DNA of 61,483 nucleotides, taken from NCBI GenBank assembly GCA_035347995.1, contig DAOPQD010000009.1:1-61483 (forward strand), written 5' to 3'. Every line of letters begins with the position of its first letter. Within the stretch, counting starts at the first letter, position 1. Positions 23,239 to 32,019 of the stretch are shown here, piece after piece. The position numbers were made by a program, and so were the translations under genes. The stretch is from JAAZNO01 sp012798275. GTDB taxonomy: Bacteria > Chloroflexota > Anaerolineae > B4-G1 > SLSP01. The notes beneath the pieces are model-generated. The model did not search any database. It was not told where the DNA came from and was given only the letters and a program-made list of their open reading frames with translations.

Positions 23239-24951
23239 ATGACCTTTTTGCCCCTTCGTGATCGCCTTGCCGCCGCGGTGCGCGCGGCGTTGGAAGCTGC
23301 GCAGGCAGCAGGAGATCTGCCGCCCTTCGAAATCCCTGCGGCGGTGCCGGTGGAACCGGCGCGTCATGCCGCCCATGGCGATTACGCTTCGCCGGTCTGC
23401 CTGGGGCTGGCGCGGGTCGTGCGTCGGGCACCCTTGCAGATCGCGCAGGCCCTCATCTCGCACCTGCCGCCGACCGACTTTATCGGCGGCGTGGAAGCGG
23501 TCGCGCCGGGCTACCTCAACTTCACGCTGAGCGAGCCCTGGTTGGCGCAGCAGGTCGCGGCGATCCTGGAGGCGGGCGAACGTTGGGGCAATATTGCCCT
23601 GGGAGAGGGGCAACGGGTGCAGGTGGAGTTTGTCAGCGCCAATCCTACCGGTCCCATCACGATCGGCTCGGCGCGGAACGCCGTCATCGGCGATACCGTC
23701 GCCGCGGTGCTGGAGGCCGCCGGCTATCAGGTCGAGCGCGAGTATTACGTCAACGACGCCGGTTCCAAGGCGCGCAAGCTGGCGGTGAGTGTGTTCAACC
23801 AATACGCCGCCCGGCTCGGCGCGCCGGTCATGCTCGACGAGGAGACCTATCCGGGGGCCTACATCGGCGCGCTGGCGGAGACGCTGGCAGCGAGCGCCGG
23901 CCGGCGTTACCTGGAGCTGGAGCGGGAGGCGGCGCTGCGTGAGATCATGCGCTGGGCCATCGAGCAGGTGCTGCAGACGGTGGCCGAGGACCTGGCGCGC
24001 TTGCGCGTCCATTTCGACACCTGGCGCCACGAGCGCGATTTCTACGCGCCGGGGCCTGAGGGGCAGCCGAGCCTTTTCGAGCAGCGGCTGGCGGCGTTGC
24101 GCGAGGGCGGTTACATCGTTGAGCGGGATGGGGCGCTCTGGTTCACGCACCCCGATCTGGACAAGGACGCCGTCCTCATCCGCTCGCCGCGCGTCGTCCC
24201 CAATCCCGAAGACCGCCCGACTTACCTGGCCTCCGACGCGGCCTACGTGTGGGACAAGCTCGTCCTGCGGGGCTTCGATCGCGCGATTTACGTGTGGGGC
24301 GCGGATCATCACGGCGATGTGCCCCGCTTGCTGGCAGTGACCCAGGCTCAGGGGCTCGACCCTTCGCGGGTGAACATCATCCTTTACCAGATGGTGACAT
24401 TGCTGCGCGGCGGGGTGGAGGTGCGGATGTCCAAGAGCTCTGGCGAGTTCGTCACCCTGCGGGAGCTGGTAGACGAGGTCGGGCCGGATCCCATCCGCTT
24501 CATGATGTTGACCCGCACGGTGGACGTCACCCTCGATTTTGACCTCGATCTGGCGATAGAACAATCGGACCGGAACCCGGTGTACTACGTGCAGTATGCG
24601 CACACGCGCATCGCGGGGGTGTTGCGCAAGGCTACGGAGCTGGGGCTGGCGCTCGACGCCCCCGGCGACCTGACGTTGCTCACGCATCCGAGCGAGCTGG
24701 CGCTCATCCGCAAGATGCTGGCGTTGCCGGAGATCATCGCCCTGGCGGCGACCGCGCTCGCGCCGCATCACCTGACCCTCTACGCGACCGAGCTCGCGGC
24801 GTTGTTCCATGCCTTCTACCGCGATTGCCGGGTCGTGGATCCCGAGGCCTTGCCGCTGACCCAGGCGCGCTTGATGTTGGCGCGCGCTGCGCAGACGGTC
24901 CTGGCGCGGGTACTGCATCTCATGGGCATGGCCGCGCCGGAACGCATGTAG
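23239..24951 (+). CDS. argS: Arginyl-tRNA synthetase with altered HIGH motif
   Basis: A 570-residue class I synthetase that charges tRNA-Arg. The Add1-like N-terminal domain (1-110, with HGDYASPVCLGLAR), the catalytic domain with VEFVSANPTGPI, EREYYVNDAGSKARK, VWGADHHGDVPR and YQMVTLLRGG, a KMSKS-like RMSKS, and the DALR anticodon-binding domain (about 450-570) are all recognisable. The HIGH signature, usually PLHIGHAR, here reads PITIGSAR (TIGS at 141-144), so both histidines are replaced. The rest of the active site looks intact and no second argS is visible, so it may still be functional. The ATG follows gaggag and a repeat-derived leader. Confidence 0.92.
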   Translation: MTFLPLRDRLAAAVRAALEAAQAAGDLPPFEIPAAVPVEPARHAAHGDYASPVCLGLARVVRRAPLQIAQALISHLPPTDFIGGVEAVAPGYLNFTLSEPWLAQQVAAILEAGERWGNIALGEGQRVQVEFVSANPTGPITIGSARNAVIGDTVAAVLEAAGYQVEREYYVNDAGSKARKLAVSVFNQYAARLGAPVMLDEETYPGAYIGALAETLAASAGRRYLELEREAALREIMRWAIEQVLQTVAEDLARLRVHFDTWRHERDFYAPGPEGQPSLFEQRLAALREGGYIVERDGALWFTHPDLDKDAVLIRSPRVVPNPEDRPTYLASDAAYVWDKLVLRGFDRAIYVWGADHHGDVPRLLAVTQAQGLDPSRVNIILYQMVTLLRGGVEVRMSKSSGEFVTLRELVDEVGPDPIRFMMLTRTVDVTLDFDLDLAIEQSDRNPVYYVQYAHTRIAGVLRKATELGLALDAPGDLTLLTHPSELALIRKMLALPEIIALAATALAPHHLTLYATELAALFHAFYRDCRVVDPEALPLTQARLMLARAAQTVLARVLHLMGMAAPERM

Positions 24952-24956
24952 GGGCG

Positions 24957-24984
24957 TTGTCAATTTCCTGGGCCGTGTTATAAT
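24957..24984 (+). promoter_or_regulatory. Promoter of secG
   Basis: TTGTCA (24957-24962), a 16-nt spacer and a perfect TATAAT (24979-24984). The ribosome binding site ggaggataaggg follows before the ATG at 25019. Confidence 0.82.
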
Positions 24985-25018
24985 AGCGCCGCATCTGGCT
25001 TGTGGAGGATAAGGGAAC

Positions 25019-25243
25019 ATGCAGGTCTATTTGAACATTGTGCAGATCATCCTGTCGGTTGTGCTGGTCGTGCTGATTCTTTTTGAAGTGCAAAGCAGTG
25101 GCCTGGGTGGCGTGTTCGGCGGCACACAGTCGGGAATGATTCGCAAGCGCCGTGGCGCCGAACTGTTGATTTTCCGCCTGACGGTGGGAACCTCCGTGTT
25201 GTTCTTCGTCGTGGCGATGATCAACGTCCTCCTGGCGAGTTAA
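25019..25243 (+). CDS. secG: Preprotein translocase subunit SecG
   Basis: A 74-residue membrane protein of the SecYEG channel. It has two hydrophobic helices (about 4-24 and 52-72), separated by the SecG signature containing QSSGLGGVFGGTQSG. The length is normal. It has its own promoter immediately upstream and stands alone, as secG often does. Confidence 0.93.
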   Translation: MQVYLNIVQIILSVVLVVLILFEVQSSGLGGVFGGTQSGMIRKRRGAELLIFRLTVGTSVLFFVVAMINVLLAS

Positions 25244-25291
25244 CCCCCGGCGCCATTCCGAGGCTGCTCGCGTGCGCGATGCACGCAGCGT

Positions 25292-25359
25292 CATTCAGCC
25301 GTCAGCATAGTTGGAAACCGCCTTTTGGGGCGCAGAGTCCTCGCTGCTGATGGCTGAAT
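25292..25359. repeat. Inverted word repeat before the solute-binding protein gene
   Basis: attcagccgtcagca (25292-25306) pairs with tgctgatggctgaat (25345-25359), with one G-T pair. The loop of 38 nt holds cttttggggcgcagag. It resembles the degenerate ctgactgctgaccgctga words in the argS leader. It is not a terminator because no T-run follows. Confidence 0.5.
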
Positions 25360-25408
25360 GCTGAATAGGCGCCTCGGTACGGGTTGAAAAGGATCTCGAT
25401 AGCGCTTT

Positions 25409-27100
25409 ATGTTCCGCAAAATTGGTTTACAGGTGCTCCTGGTGGGCGTCGGCTTTCTTCTGACCGCCGGCATGTTGGTGTACTTTGCCTCGACTTATAC
25501 CACCGAATTTCGACCTGCGCCCGGCGGAACCTACGTGGAGAGCGTCAGCGGTTTCCCGCAATCGCTCAATCCCCTCCTCAGTTTTTACAACGACGCCGAT
25601 AGCGACGTCACCTCCCTCGTCTACAGCGGCTTGACGCGCTTGACGATGACGGGTGAGGTCGTGCCCGACCTGGCGTTGGGCTGGGAGCTCGAGCCGGGCG
25701 GCATCACGTACACCTTCCACCTCAATCCCCGCGCGCTCTGGCACGACGGGATGCCCGTCTCCGCTGACGATGTGATTTTTACAGTGGGGCTGCTGCAGGA
25801 TCCGGACTATCCCGGCCCTCCCGACATCGGCGCCTTGTGGCAGAGCGTCCGCGTCGAGCGGGTCAGCGATTTGGTGGTGCGTTTTGTGCTGGCCGAGCCG
25901 TATGCGCCCTTCCTGGATTACACGACCTTCGGGCTGTTGCCGGCCCATCACCTCCAGGGCATTTCTGCGGCGTCCCTGGCGACGTTGGATTTCAATCGTC
26001 AGCCAGTCGGGACGGGACCCTTTCGCCTCTCGGAAGTGGAGGTGCAGGACGGACAGATCACGGCGGTGACGCTCAAGCGCTTCCAGCGCTATTACGGTGA
26101 AACCGCCTATCTCGAAAACCTGGTGCTCCGCTTCTATCCTACGGCGCGCGCTGCCTTCGAGGCCTACAAAGAAGGCCTCGTGGAAGGCATTGCGGGGGTG
26201 CCCGCCTCACTGTTGCCGGCAGTGTGGCAGGATGAGAACTTCAACCTGTACACGGCGCCGGTAGCGGAGCTGACCATGATCTACTTCAACGAGCTGATCT
26301 CAGGGACGGTGCCCTTCAACTCCACGCCGGTGCGACAGGCGTTGCTGTATGGCCTTGATCGGCAGGCCGTGGTGGACAACATCCTGTTGGGGCAGGCGCT
26401 CATCCCTGAGACTCCCATGCTGCCGGGGACGTGGGCGTACACCACGGAAGACGTGCCAGTCTACCCCTACAATCCGGGGCAGGCCGCGGCGCTGCTGCGT
26501 GCGGAAGGTTGGACGCGCCTCACGGTCACGGACACGTTGCGGAATGCCGCGGGCGTGCCGTTCCGCTTCGAGCTCACTGTGGCGGATGAGCCGACCGATG
26601 TGGCTTTGGGTGAGGCGATCGCAGAGCAGTGGAGTGCGTTGGGAATCTCGGTGACGGTGCGGGCCGTGCCGCCCCTGGCGCTCGGGGCGGTGTTGGAAGG
26701 ACGGAGCTACGACGCGGCTCTGGTGCACATCATGGCGGCGGGGGATCCCGACCCTTATCCGTTCTGGCATGAGACGCAGGCGCTGGTGGGACAAAATTAC
26801 ACGGGATTCCGGCATCGGCGCATCAGCGAGGTGATTGAGCAGGCGCGTCTGACGGTGGACCGGCAGCAACGCTTGGCGTTGTACCGCGAGTATCAGCAGC
26901 TTTTCATGCGTGAAGTGCCGGCGATCCCCTTGTACGTCCCGGTCTTCAACTACGCCGTGGATGTGCGCGTGCAGGGGGTCCAATTGCCCCCCCTGACGCG
27001 TACGGGGGACCGCTTCCGCAATATCGCCGAGTGGTACGTGCTGCAACGCCGGGTGGTGGTCAATGAGCTCGGCGGGCAGAGCGAAGGTAGCGAGCGTTAG
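25409..27100 (+). CDS. Family 5 extracellular solute-binding protein (peptide/nickel type), membrane-anchored
   Basis: A 563-residue ABC-type substrate-binding protein. A hydrophobic N-terminal helix (about 5-28) lacks a lipobox cysteine, so it is probably membrane-anchored. The family 5 pattern follows: PQSLNPLLS, SLVYSGLTRLT, VPDLALGWE, ALWHDGMPVSADDVIFT, GTGPFRLSE, and the late PVRQALLYGLDRQAVVDNILLGQA. It would capture oligopeptides or similar solutes outside the membrane. No permease or ATPase genes adjoin it, so it is an orphan or works with a system elsewhere. No strong ribosome binding site is seen before the ATG. Confidence 0.88.
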   Translation: MFRKIGLQVLLVGVGFLLTAGMLVYFASTYTTEFRPAPGGTYVESVSGFPQSLNPLLSFYNDADSDVTSLVYSGLTRLTMTGEVVPDLALGWELEPGGITYTFHLNPRALWHDGMPVSADDVIFTVGLLQDPDYPGPPDIGALWQSVRVERVSDLVVRFVLAEPYAPFLDYTTFGLLPAHHLQGISAASLATLDFNRQPVGTGPFRLSEVEVQDGQITAVTLKRFQRYYGETAYLENLVLRFYPTARAAFEAYKEGLVEGIAGVPASLLPAVWQDENFNLYTAPVAELTMIYFNELISGTVPFNSTPVRQALLYGLDRQAVVDNILLGQALIPETPMLPGTWAYTTEDVPVYPYNPGQAAALLRAEGWTRLTVTDTLRNAAGVPFRFELTVADEPTDVALGEAIAEQWSALGISVTVRAVPPLALGAVLEGRSYDAALVHIMAAGDPDPYPFWHETQALVGQNYTGFRHRRISEVIEQARLTVDRQQRLALYREYQQLFMREVPAIPLYVPVFNYAVDVRVQGVQLPPLTRTGDRFRNIAEWYVLQRRVVVNELGGQSEGSER

Positions 27101-27108
27101 GTGAGCTG

Positions 27109-27117
27109 TGGTATACT
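27109..27117 (+). promoter_or_regulatory. Extended -10 promoter of ppdK
   Basis: TGGTATACT (TGN plus TATACT) lies 43 nt before the ATG at 27161. No good -35 box is seen, as is common with extended -10 promoters. Confidence 0.6.
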
Positions 27118-27160
27118 AAAGGGCAGATCTGTGTCATCATATGAATTGCAGGAGGAAACG

Positions 27161-30073
27161 ATGAGTAACAAATGGGTTTATCTTTTTGGCGAAGTTGAGC
27201 AAGTTGAGCGTGAAACGGGCAGCTGGGACGGCGTCCGCGGGATGTTGGGCGGCAAGGGCGCGGGCCTGGCCGAAATGACACGGGTGGGCTTGCCAGTGCC
27301 TCCTGGTTTTACGATCACTACCAAGGCCTGCATGGCCTACATCCAGGACGGCAATAAGTTTCCTGAGGGATTGTGGGAGCAAGTGTTGGCGGCGTTGGCC
27401 GAGGTGGAGCGTCAGACCGGTAAGAAGTTTGGCGATCCGAAAAACCCGCTGCTGGTTTCCGTGCGCTCCGGCGCCAAGTTCTCCATGCCCGGCATGATGG
27501 ACACCATCCTCAATGTGGGCTTGAACGACAAGGTCGTCCCCGGCCTGATTGCGTTGACGAAGAATGAACGCTTCGTGTGGGACAGCTATCGTCGCTTGCT
27601 CTCCATGTTTGGGCACACCGCCATGGGCATTTCCGACGAGGCTTTCGATGAGGAGATGGGGGCCCTCAAGGCCGAACTCGGCGTCAAAGACGACACGGAT
27701 TTGACGGCGGATGACCTCAAAGAACTGGTAACGCGTTACAAGCAGGTCTACGTCCGGGAGCTGGGGCGCGAGTTCCCCCAGGACCCCCTGGAGCAACTGC
27801 GGATCGCGGTGCAGGCGGTCTTCAATTCCTGGATGGGCAAGCGCGCGGTGGATTATCGCCGCGTGGAGCACATCCCCGATGACCTGGGCACGGCAGTGAA
27901 CGTGCAGACCATGGTCTTCGGCAACATGGGCTGGGACAGCGGCACGGGTGTGGCCTTCACGCGCGACCCCGCGACGGGGGAGCGCATTTTCTACGGCGAT
28001 TATCTGCTCAACGCGCAGGGCGAGGACGTGGTGGCGGGAATCCGCAACACCAAGCGGGTCGCCGACCTGGGCGAGGACATGCCGGAGATTGCGGAGCAGC
28101 TGCGCGAAATCGGCACGAAGCTGGAATTGCACTACAAGGACATGCAGGACACCGAGTTCACCATCGAGCGCGGCAAGCTCTGGATGCTGCAGACGCGCAC
28201 CGGCAAGCGCACCGCGCGCGCTGCCGTGAAGATCGCGGTGGACATGGTCGCTGAGGGACTTATCACCAGGGAAGAGGCCGTGATGCGCGTGACCCCCAAG
28301 GACGTGGACTTCTTTCTGCATCCGCAGTTTGATGAGAAAGAGGTGGCCGCGGCCAAAGCTTCCGGGCGCCTGCTGGCGGAGGGCGTGAATGCTTCGCCGG
28401 GTGCGGCGGTGGGCAAGCTGGCTTTCGATGCCAATACGGCCGAGGCGTGGGGCAAGGCGGGCGAAGCGGTCATCATGATCCGCGCGGAGACCAAGCCCGA
28501 TGACGTGCACGGCATGGTGGCTTCAAAGGGGATTCTCACCAGTCGTGGTGGGGCGACGGCGCACGCTGCTGTTGTGGCCCGGCAGTTTGGTATCCCCGCC
28601 GTGGTCGGCGCGGCGGCCCTGAGCATTGATCAGGACTTGCGTCAGGTGACGGTGAGCGGTCGCACCCTCAAGGAGGGCGATGTGGTGTCCCTCGACGGCG
28701 CGACGGGTGAGGTGTACGAGGGCGTTCTGCCGACGGTGACGCCGGACTTCCAGAAGGAAGTGGAGCTCGCCACGCTGTTGGGCTGGGCGGATGAGATCTC
28801 GGCGAGTCCCGCCGCGCGCCAGTGGGAAGAGGGGCTGCAGAGCTTCCCGACCCGCGGGTTGCAGGTGTGGACCAATGCCGACTATCCCAAGGACGCCCGG
28901 CGCGCTCGCGAATACGGCGCCAAGGGCATCGGCCTTTGCCGCACCGAGCACATGTTCTTCGAGCAGGAGCGCTTGCCGCACGTCCAGGACATGATCCTCA
29001 ACGCTGAGGAAGCGCAGAAGCTGTTCAATGTCGTCACCCGTTACGAGCGTGTCCTGGCGACCGGCAAGGAAGAGGGGCAGGCGATCAAAGAAGAACGCCG
29101 CGCCGAGATCATGCAAGAGCTGGAGGTGGCGCGCCGCGCGGTGGAAGCATCGCCCGCGGTCAAGGTCTATCGCGAGGCCCTGGACTTCCTGCTGCCCTAT
29201 CAGCGGGGCGACTTCTACGGGCTCTTCGAGGCAATGGACGGCCTACCCGTGATCATCCGCCTGATTGATCCGCCGCTGCACGAGTTCCTGCCCGGACACG
29301 ACGAGCTGCTGGTCAAAGTTACCGAGATGCGCGTGCGCGGCGAAACCGGCCCCGAGCTCGAAAAGGCCGAGGTGTTGCTCAAGGCCGTGGAGCGGATGCA
29401 CGAATCCAACCCGATGATGGGCCTGCGCGGTATTCGCCTGGGCATCATCTTCCCGGACATCATGAAGATGCAGGTGCGCGCGATCTTCGAGGCGGCCTGT
29501 GATGCGGCAGCGGCGGGGCACGTCGTGCACCCGGAGGTCATGATCCCGCTGACCGGGCACGTCAATGAGCTCAAACTGACGCAGGCCGAACTGGAAAAGG
29601 TCGCCAGGGAAGTGATGACGGAAAAGGGGCGCGAGATTTCCTACAAGTTCGGCACGATGATCGAGATCCCGCGCGCGGCCGTGACCGCCGACGAGATCGC
29701 CGGGCTGGCGGAGTTCTTCTCCTTCGGCACCAACGACCTGACCCAGATGACCTTCGGTTACAGCCGCGACGACGCCGAGCGGCGCTTCCTGGTCGAGTAT
29801 GTGGAGCAGGGTATCCTGCCCCTGAACCCCTTCCAGACGCTCGATGCTGAGGGTGTGGGCGCGCTGCTGCGGATGGGCGTGCGCAAGGGTCGCCAGACGC
29901 GCCCCCAGCTGGAGGTGGGCATCTGCGGTGAGCACGGCGGGGATCCCCAGTCGGTGGAGTTCTGCTACCTGGCGGGCCTGAACTACGTCTCCTGCAGTCC
30001 CTTCCGGGTGCCGGTTGCGCGGTTGGCTGCAGCGCAGGCAGCGCTCAGGCATCACGGCAAGGTGTTGGATTAG
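27161..30073 (+). CDS. ppdK: Pyruvate, phosphate dikinase
   Basis: A 970-residue three-domain enzyme interconverting pyruvate, ATP and Pi with phosphoenolpyruvate, AMP and PPi. The N-terminal ATP-grasp part begins LGGKGAGLAEMTRVGLPVPPG and includes RSGAKFSMPGMMDT. The swivelling phosphohistidine domain has SRGGATAHAAVVAR (His468). The C-terminal TIM barrel holds MMGLRGIRLGI, FFSFGTNDLTQMTFGYSRDD and the catalytic cysteine in GICGEHGG (Cys922). It is longer than the common roughly 880-residue form. The ATG at 27161 has aggagg just upstream; the frame is open to 27101 but without a site. With aldolase nearby it points to flexible glycolysis and gluconeogenesis. Confidence 0.95.
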   Translation: MSNKWVYLFGEVEQVERETGSWDGVRGMLGGKGAGLAEMTRVGLPVPPGFTITTKACMAYIQDGNKFPEGLWEQVLAALAEVERQTGKKFGDPKNPLLVSVRSGAKFSMPGMMDTILNVGLNDKVVPGLIALTKNERFVWDSYRRLLSMFGHTAMGISDEAFDEEMGALKAELGVKDDTDLTADDLKELVTRYKQVYVRELGREFPQDPLEQLRIAVQAVFNSWMGKRAVDYRRVEHIPDDLGTAVNVQTMVFGNMGWDSGTGVAFTRDPATGERIFYGDYLLNAQGEDVVAGIRNTKRVADLGEDMPEIAEQLREIGTKLELHYKDMQDTEFTIERGKLWMLQTRTGKRTARAAVKIAVDMVAEGLITREEAVMRVTPKDVDFFLHPQFDEKEVAAAKASGRLLAEGVNASPGAAVGKLAFDANTAEAWGKAGEAVIMIRAETKPDDVHGMVASKGILTSRGGATAHAAVVARQFGIPAVVGAAALSIDQDLRQVTVSGRTLKEGDVVSLDGATGEVYEGVLPTVTPDFQKEVELATLLGWADEISASPAARQWEEGLQSFPTRGLQVWTNADYPKDARRAREYGAKGIGLCRTEHMFFEQERLPHVQDMILNAEEAQKLFNVVTRYERVLATGKEEGQAIKEERRAEIMQELEVARRAVEASPAVKVYREALDFLLPYQRGDFYGLFEAMDGLPVIIRLIDPPLHEFLPGHDELLVKVTEMRVRGETGPELEKAEVLLKAVERMHESNPMMGLRGIRLGIIFPDIMKMQVRAIFEAACDAAAAGHVVHPEVMIPLTGHVNELKLTQAELEKVAREVMTEKGREISYKFGTMIEIPRAAVTADEIAGLAEFFSFGTNDLTQMTFGYSRDDAERRFLVEYVEQGILPLNPFQTLDAEGVGALLRMGVRKGRQTRPQLEVGICGEHGGDPQSVEFCYLAGLNYVSCSPFRVPVARLAAAQAALRHHGKVLD

Positions 30074-30093
30074 GTTTTTGTGTGGCGTTGAGA

Positions 30094-30138
30094 GCGCCCC
30101 TTCCACGGGTTGGCACCCTGGAAGGGGCGCTTTTTTTT
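30094..30138 (+). terminator. Rho-independent terminator of ppdK
   Basis: The stem gcgccccttccacgggt / acccTggaaggggcgc (one bulge) is followed by eight T residues. Confidence 0.95.
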
Positions 30139-30160
30139 GAGCGAGCGGGCTGCCTTATTT

Positions 30161-30189
30161 TTGTGTTTTTTCTCAGGTCGTTCTATAAT
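30161..30189 (+). promoter_or_regulatory. Promoter of the SPFH operon
   Basis: TTGTGT (30161-30166), a 17-nt spacer and a perfect TATAAT (30184-30189). The ATG of a 26-codon ORF begins five bases after the box, and the first large gene starts about 110 bases further on. Confidence 0.75.
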
Positions 30190-30194
30190 CAGTC

Positions 30195-30275
30195 ATGAGC
30201 GCTTTCCTGCCGCTACACTTGCTGGGAATTTTATTCCCGGCCCTGTGGCGCAGGGCGGACCTGCATTCATTGTAG
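30195..30275 (+). CDS. Possible 26-residue leader peptide
   Basis: A short ORF (starting MSAFLPLHLLGILFP) begins at about the predicted transcript start and ends 31 bp before the first SPFH gene. The first half is hydrophobic and the second half carries basic residues (WRRAD). It has no ribosome binding site, so it would be a leaderless ORF. It could be a translated leader or chance; no regulatory terminator hairpin is apparent behind it. Confidence 0.3.
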   Translation: MSAFLPLHLLGILFPALWRRADLHSL

Positions 30276-30306
30276 TCGGTGTCAACTTCACAGAGGCAGG
30301 TGTCAT

Positions 30307-32019
30307 ATGGGGACGATGTTGCTCGTCGAAGCTCTCCTTGTCTGTGTAGTGGCGCTGCCGGTAGGACGGGGGATGTGGCGCGCGCGGGGGGCGACCTCGC
30401 GCCTGTCCAAAGAACTGCCGGGCTTCGTGCTCCTCATTTTTTCTACTCTCGCGCTCACGGGCTTGTTCTGGTACCTCGTCGGGCACGAGGCCTTGCCCTT
30501 ACAGCAACTGGACCCCTTCGCCTTACGTTACGAGAGGGATTGCCTGGGCGGCATCGTCTTGACCCTGGAAGTGGGAGTATGGCTGACGCTGGTGGTCGGG
30601 GCGCTGGGATATCTCCTGGGCGGGTTGCCCTCGATGGCCTCGGCGCTGCTCGCGTTGGGCGGCATGATGGGGGGAGCGTTGTGCCTGGCGGCCATTGCCG
30701 GGCGGATTCCGCTGGTAGGCCTGGATGTGTTGGTCCTTGGGGTGGGGGTTTGGCTGCTGGGACTGCTGGGGGTGAGCTACATCGGGTGGCGGGGACGCAC
30801 TCGCAGCATCTCGCCGCTGGCCTGGAGTTGGACGGCGTTCTACGGGCTGACCGTGCTGTTGGCTTTTGTGATCGGACGGCTGGGGGTCTGGCTTATTTTG
30901 CTGCCCGCCGTCCTGGTATTTTGCTGGCTGCTCTACGTGTATAGCGGGCTGTTGTTGCCGATAGAGACCGCGCAGGACCACTGGCAGGCCTGGCGCAGTC
31001 TGCTCACTTTCGCGCTGGGCACCAATTTTCCCTTCTATGTGATTGAGGACTGGCACACGCGCGACCGTCACGAGGAAACGCTGCCTCAACCGCGCGTGGC
31101 CGGCGATCCGTATCGCCGCTTTTTTTCCGGGCCGGGGATCATCCTCAACGACGCTGCCCATGCGGCGGTGTTGTGGGATAGCCTGCAGTACCGGGTCGCT
31201 CCGCCGGGGCTGAACTTCACCCGACCGTTTGAGCAAGTATTCGCCGCCGTGGACTTGCGCCCGCAGCTGCGCAACGCCACCATCGAGGCCGAGACTGCCG
31301 ATGGCATCGTCACTCACACGCTGGTCTTCATGCCGCAGCGCATTGCCATGGGACAGCAACCGCTGCAGCTGGGCGCCTCCTATCCGTATGCAGAGGACGC
31401 CGTCTTGCGCGCCGTTTGCGACAACGCCTTCCTGCAGCATCATTTCACGCGCCAGGAGAGTCTGGCCGAGGAAAAGCTCGAGCCCATCTCCTGGGATTCG
31501 CTGGCGCAGATGGTGGCGCCGCCCATCCTCCGCGAGGTGATCCTCGCTCGCCGCTGTGATGAGCTCCATGAATCGGGGACGGCCCGCGTCGAGATTGCGG
31601 AGGAGTTCGTGCAACGCCTGCGCGAACAACTGGCGCAGGTCGGCATTACCCTGGTGGGGGGCGGTATCAGCAACATCAAGGTGCCGCCCGAGATCATAGA
31701 GCAGCGCCTTGCGAGCTGGGAAGCCAAATGGCAGCGGGACATTGAGGCCCGCATGGGGGAGGAGGAGGCGGAAATCCTGAAGAAGCTGGATCCGATCTGG
31801 ATGGAGGCCCAGCTGGACGTCTACACGGAGCTGGCGCGGATTCTCAAACAGGCCAGCGATCTCGATCTGGATCTTGACACCATCGCCCTGCAGCTGGTTG
31901 ATGCGCTGGGCACGATGCCGATGAAACAGAAGAACGTGCAGGATTTGCCGACGTTCATGTGGATGTTGATGCGTCAGGGTCGGATGCAGGAAGGAGGCGA
32001 CGGCAATGAAGAAGCATGA
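30307..32019 (+). CDS. Multi-spanning membrane protein with C-terminal SPFH-like domain
   Basis: A 570-residue protein. The first 215 residues hold about six or seven hydrophobic segments with short loops. The remainder is soluble and resembles a diverged SPFH (band 7) domain: FTRPFEQVFAAVDLRPQL, then a segment ending HTLVFMPQRI, and the helical LREQLAQVGITLVGGGISNI followed by a charged, likely coiled-coil segment around 480-520. SPFH proteins form large membrane-bound rings that organise proteases and other partners. Its stop overlaps the start of the next gene, a second SPFH protein, by 14 nt. The assignment is by pattern recognition, and the function is unknown. Confidence 0.65.
   Translation: MGTMLLVEALLVCVVALPVGRGMWRARGATSRLSKELPGFVLLIFSTLALTGLFWYLVGHEALPLQQLDPFALRYERDCLGGIVLTLEVGVWLTLVVGALGYLLGGLPSMASALLALGGMMGGALCLAAIAGRIPLVGLDVLVLGVGVWLLGLLGVSYIGWRGRTRSISPLAWSWTAFYGLTVLLAFVIGRLGVWLILLPAVLVFCWLLYVYSGLLLPIETAQDHWQAWRSLLTFALGTNFPFYVIEDWHTRDRHEETLPQPRVAGDPYRRFFSGPGIILNDAAHAAVLWDSLQYRVAPPGLNFTRPFEQVFAAVDLRPQLRNATIEAETADGIVTHTLVFMPQRIAMGQQPLQLGASYPYAEDAVLRAVCDNAFLQHHFTRQESLAEEKLEPISWDSLAQMVAPPILREVILARRCDELHESGTARVEIAEEFVQRLREQLAQVGITLVGGGISNIKVPPEIIEQRLASWEAKWQRDIEARMGEEEAEILKKLDPIWMEAQLDVYTELARILKQASDLDLDLDTIALQLVDALGTMPMKQKNVQDLPTFMWMLMRQGRMQEGGDGNEEA

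Noticed and set aside
23116..25020. A 634-codon frame on the minus strand opposite argS
   Set aside because: Its composition is rich in Arg, His and Gln with no recognisable motif, and the opposite strand encodes a full arginyl-tRNA synthetase.
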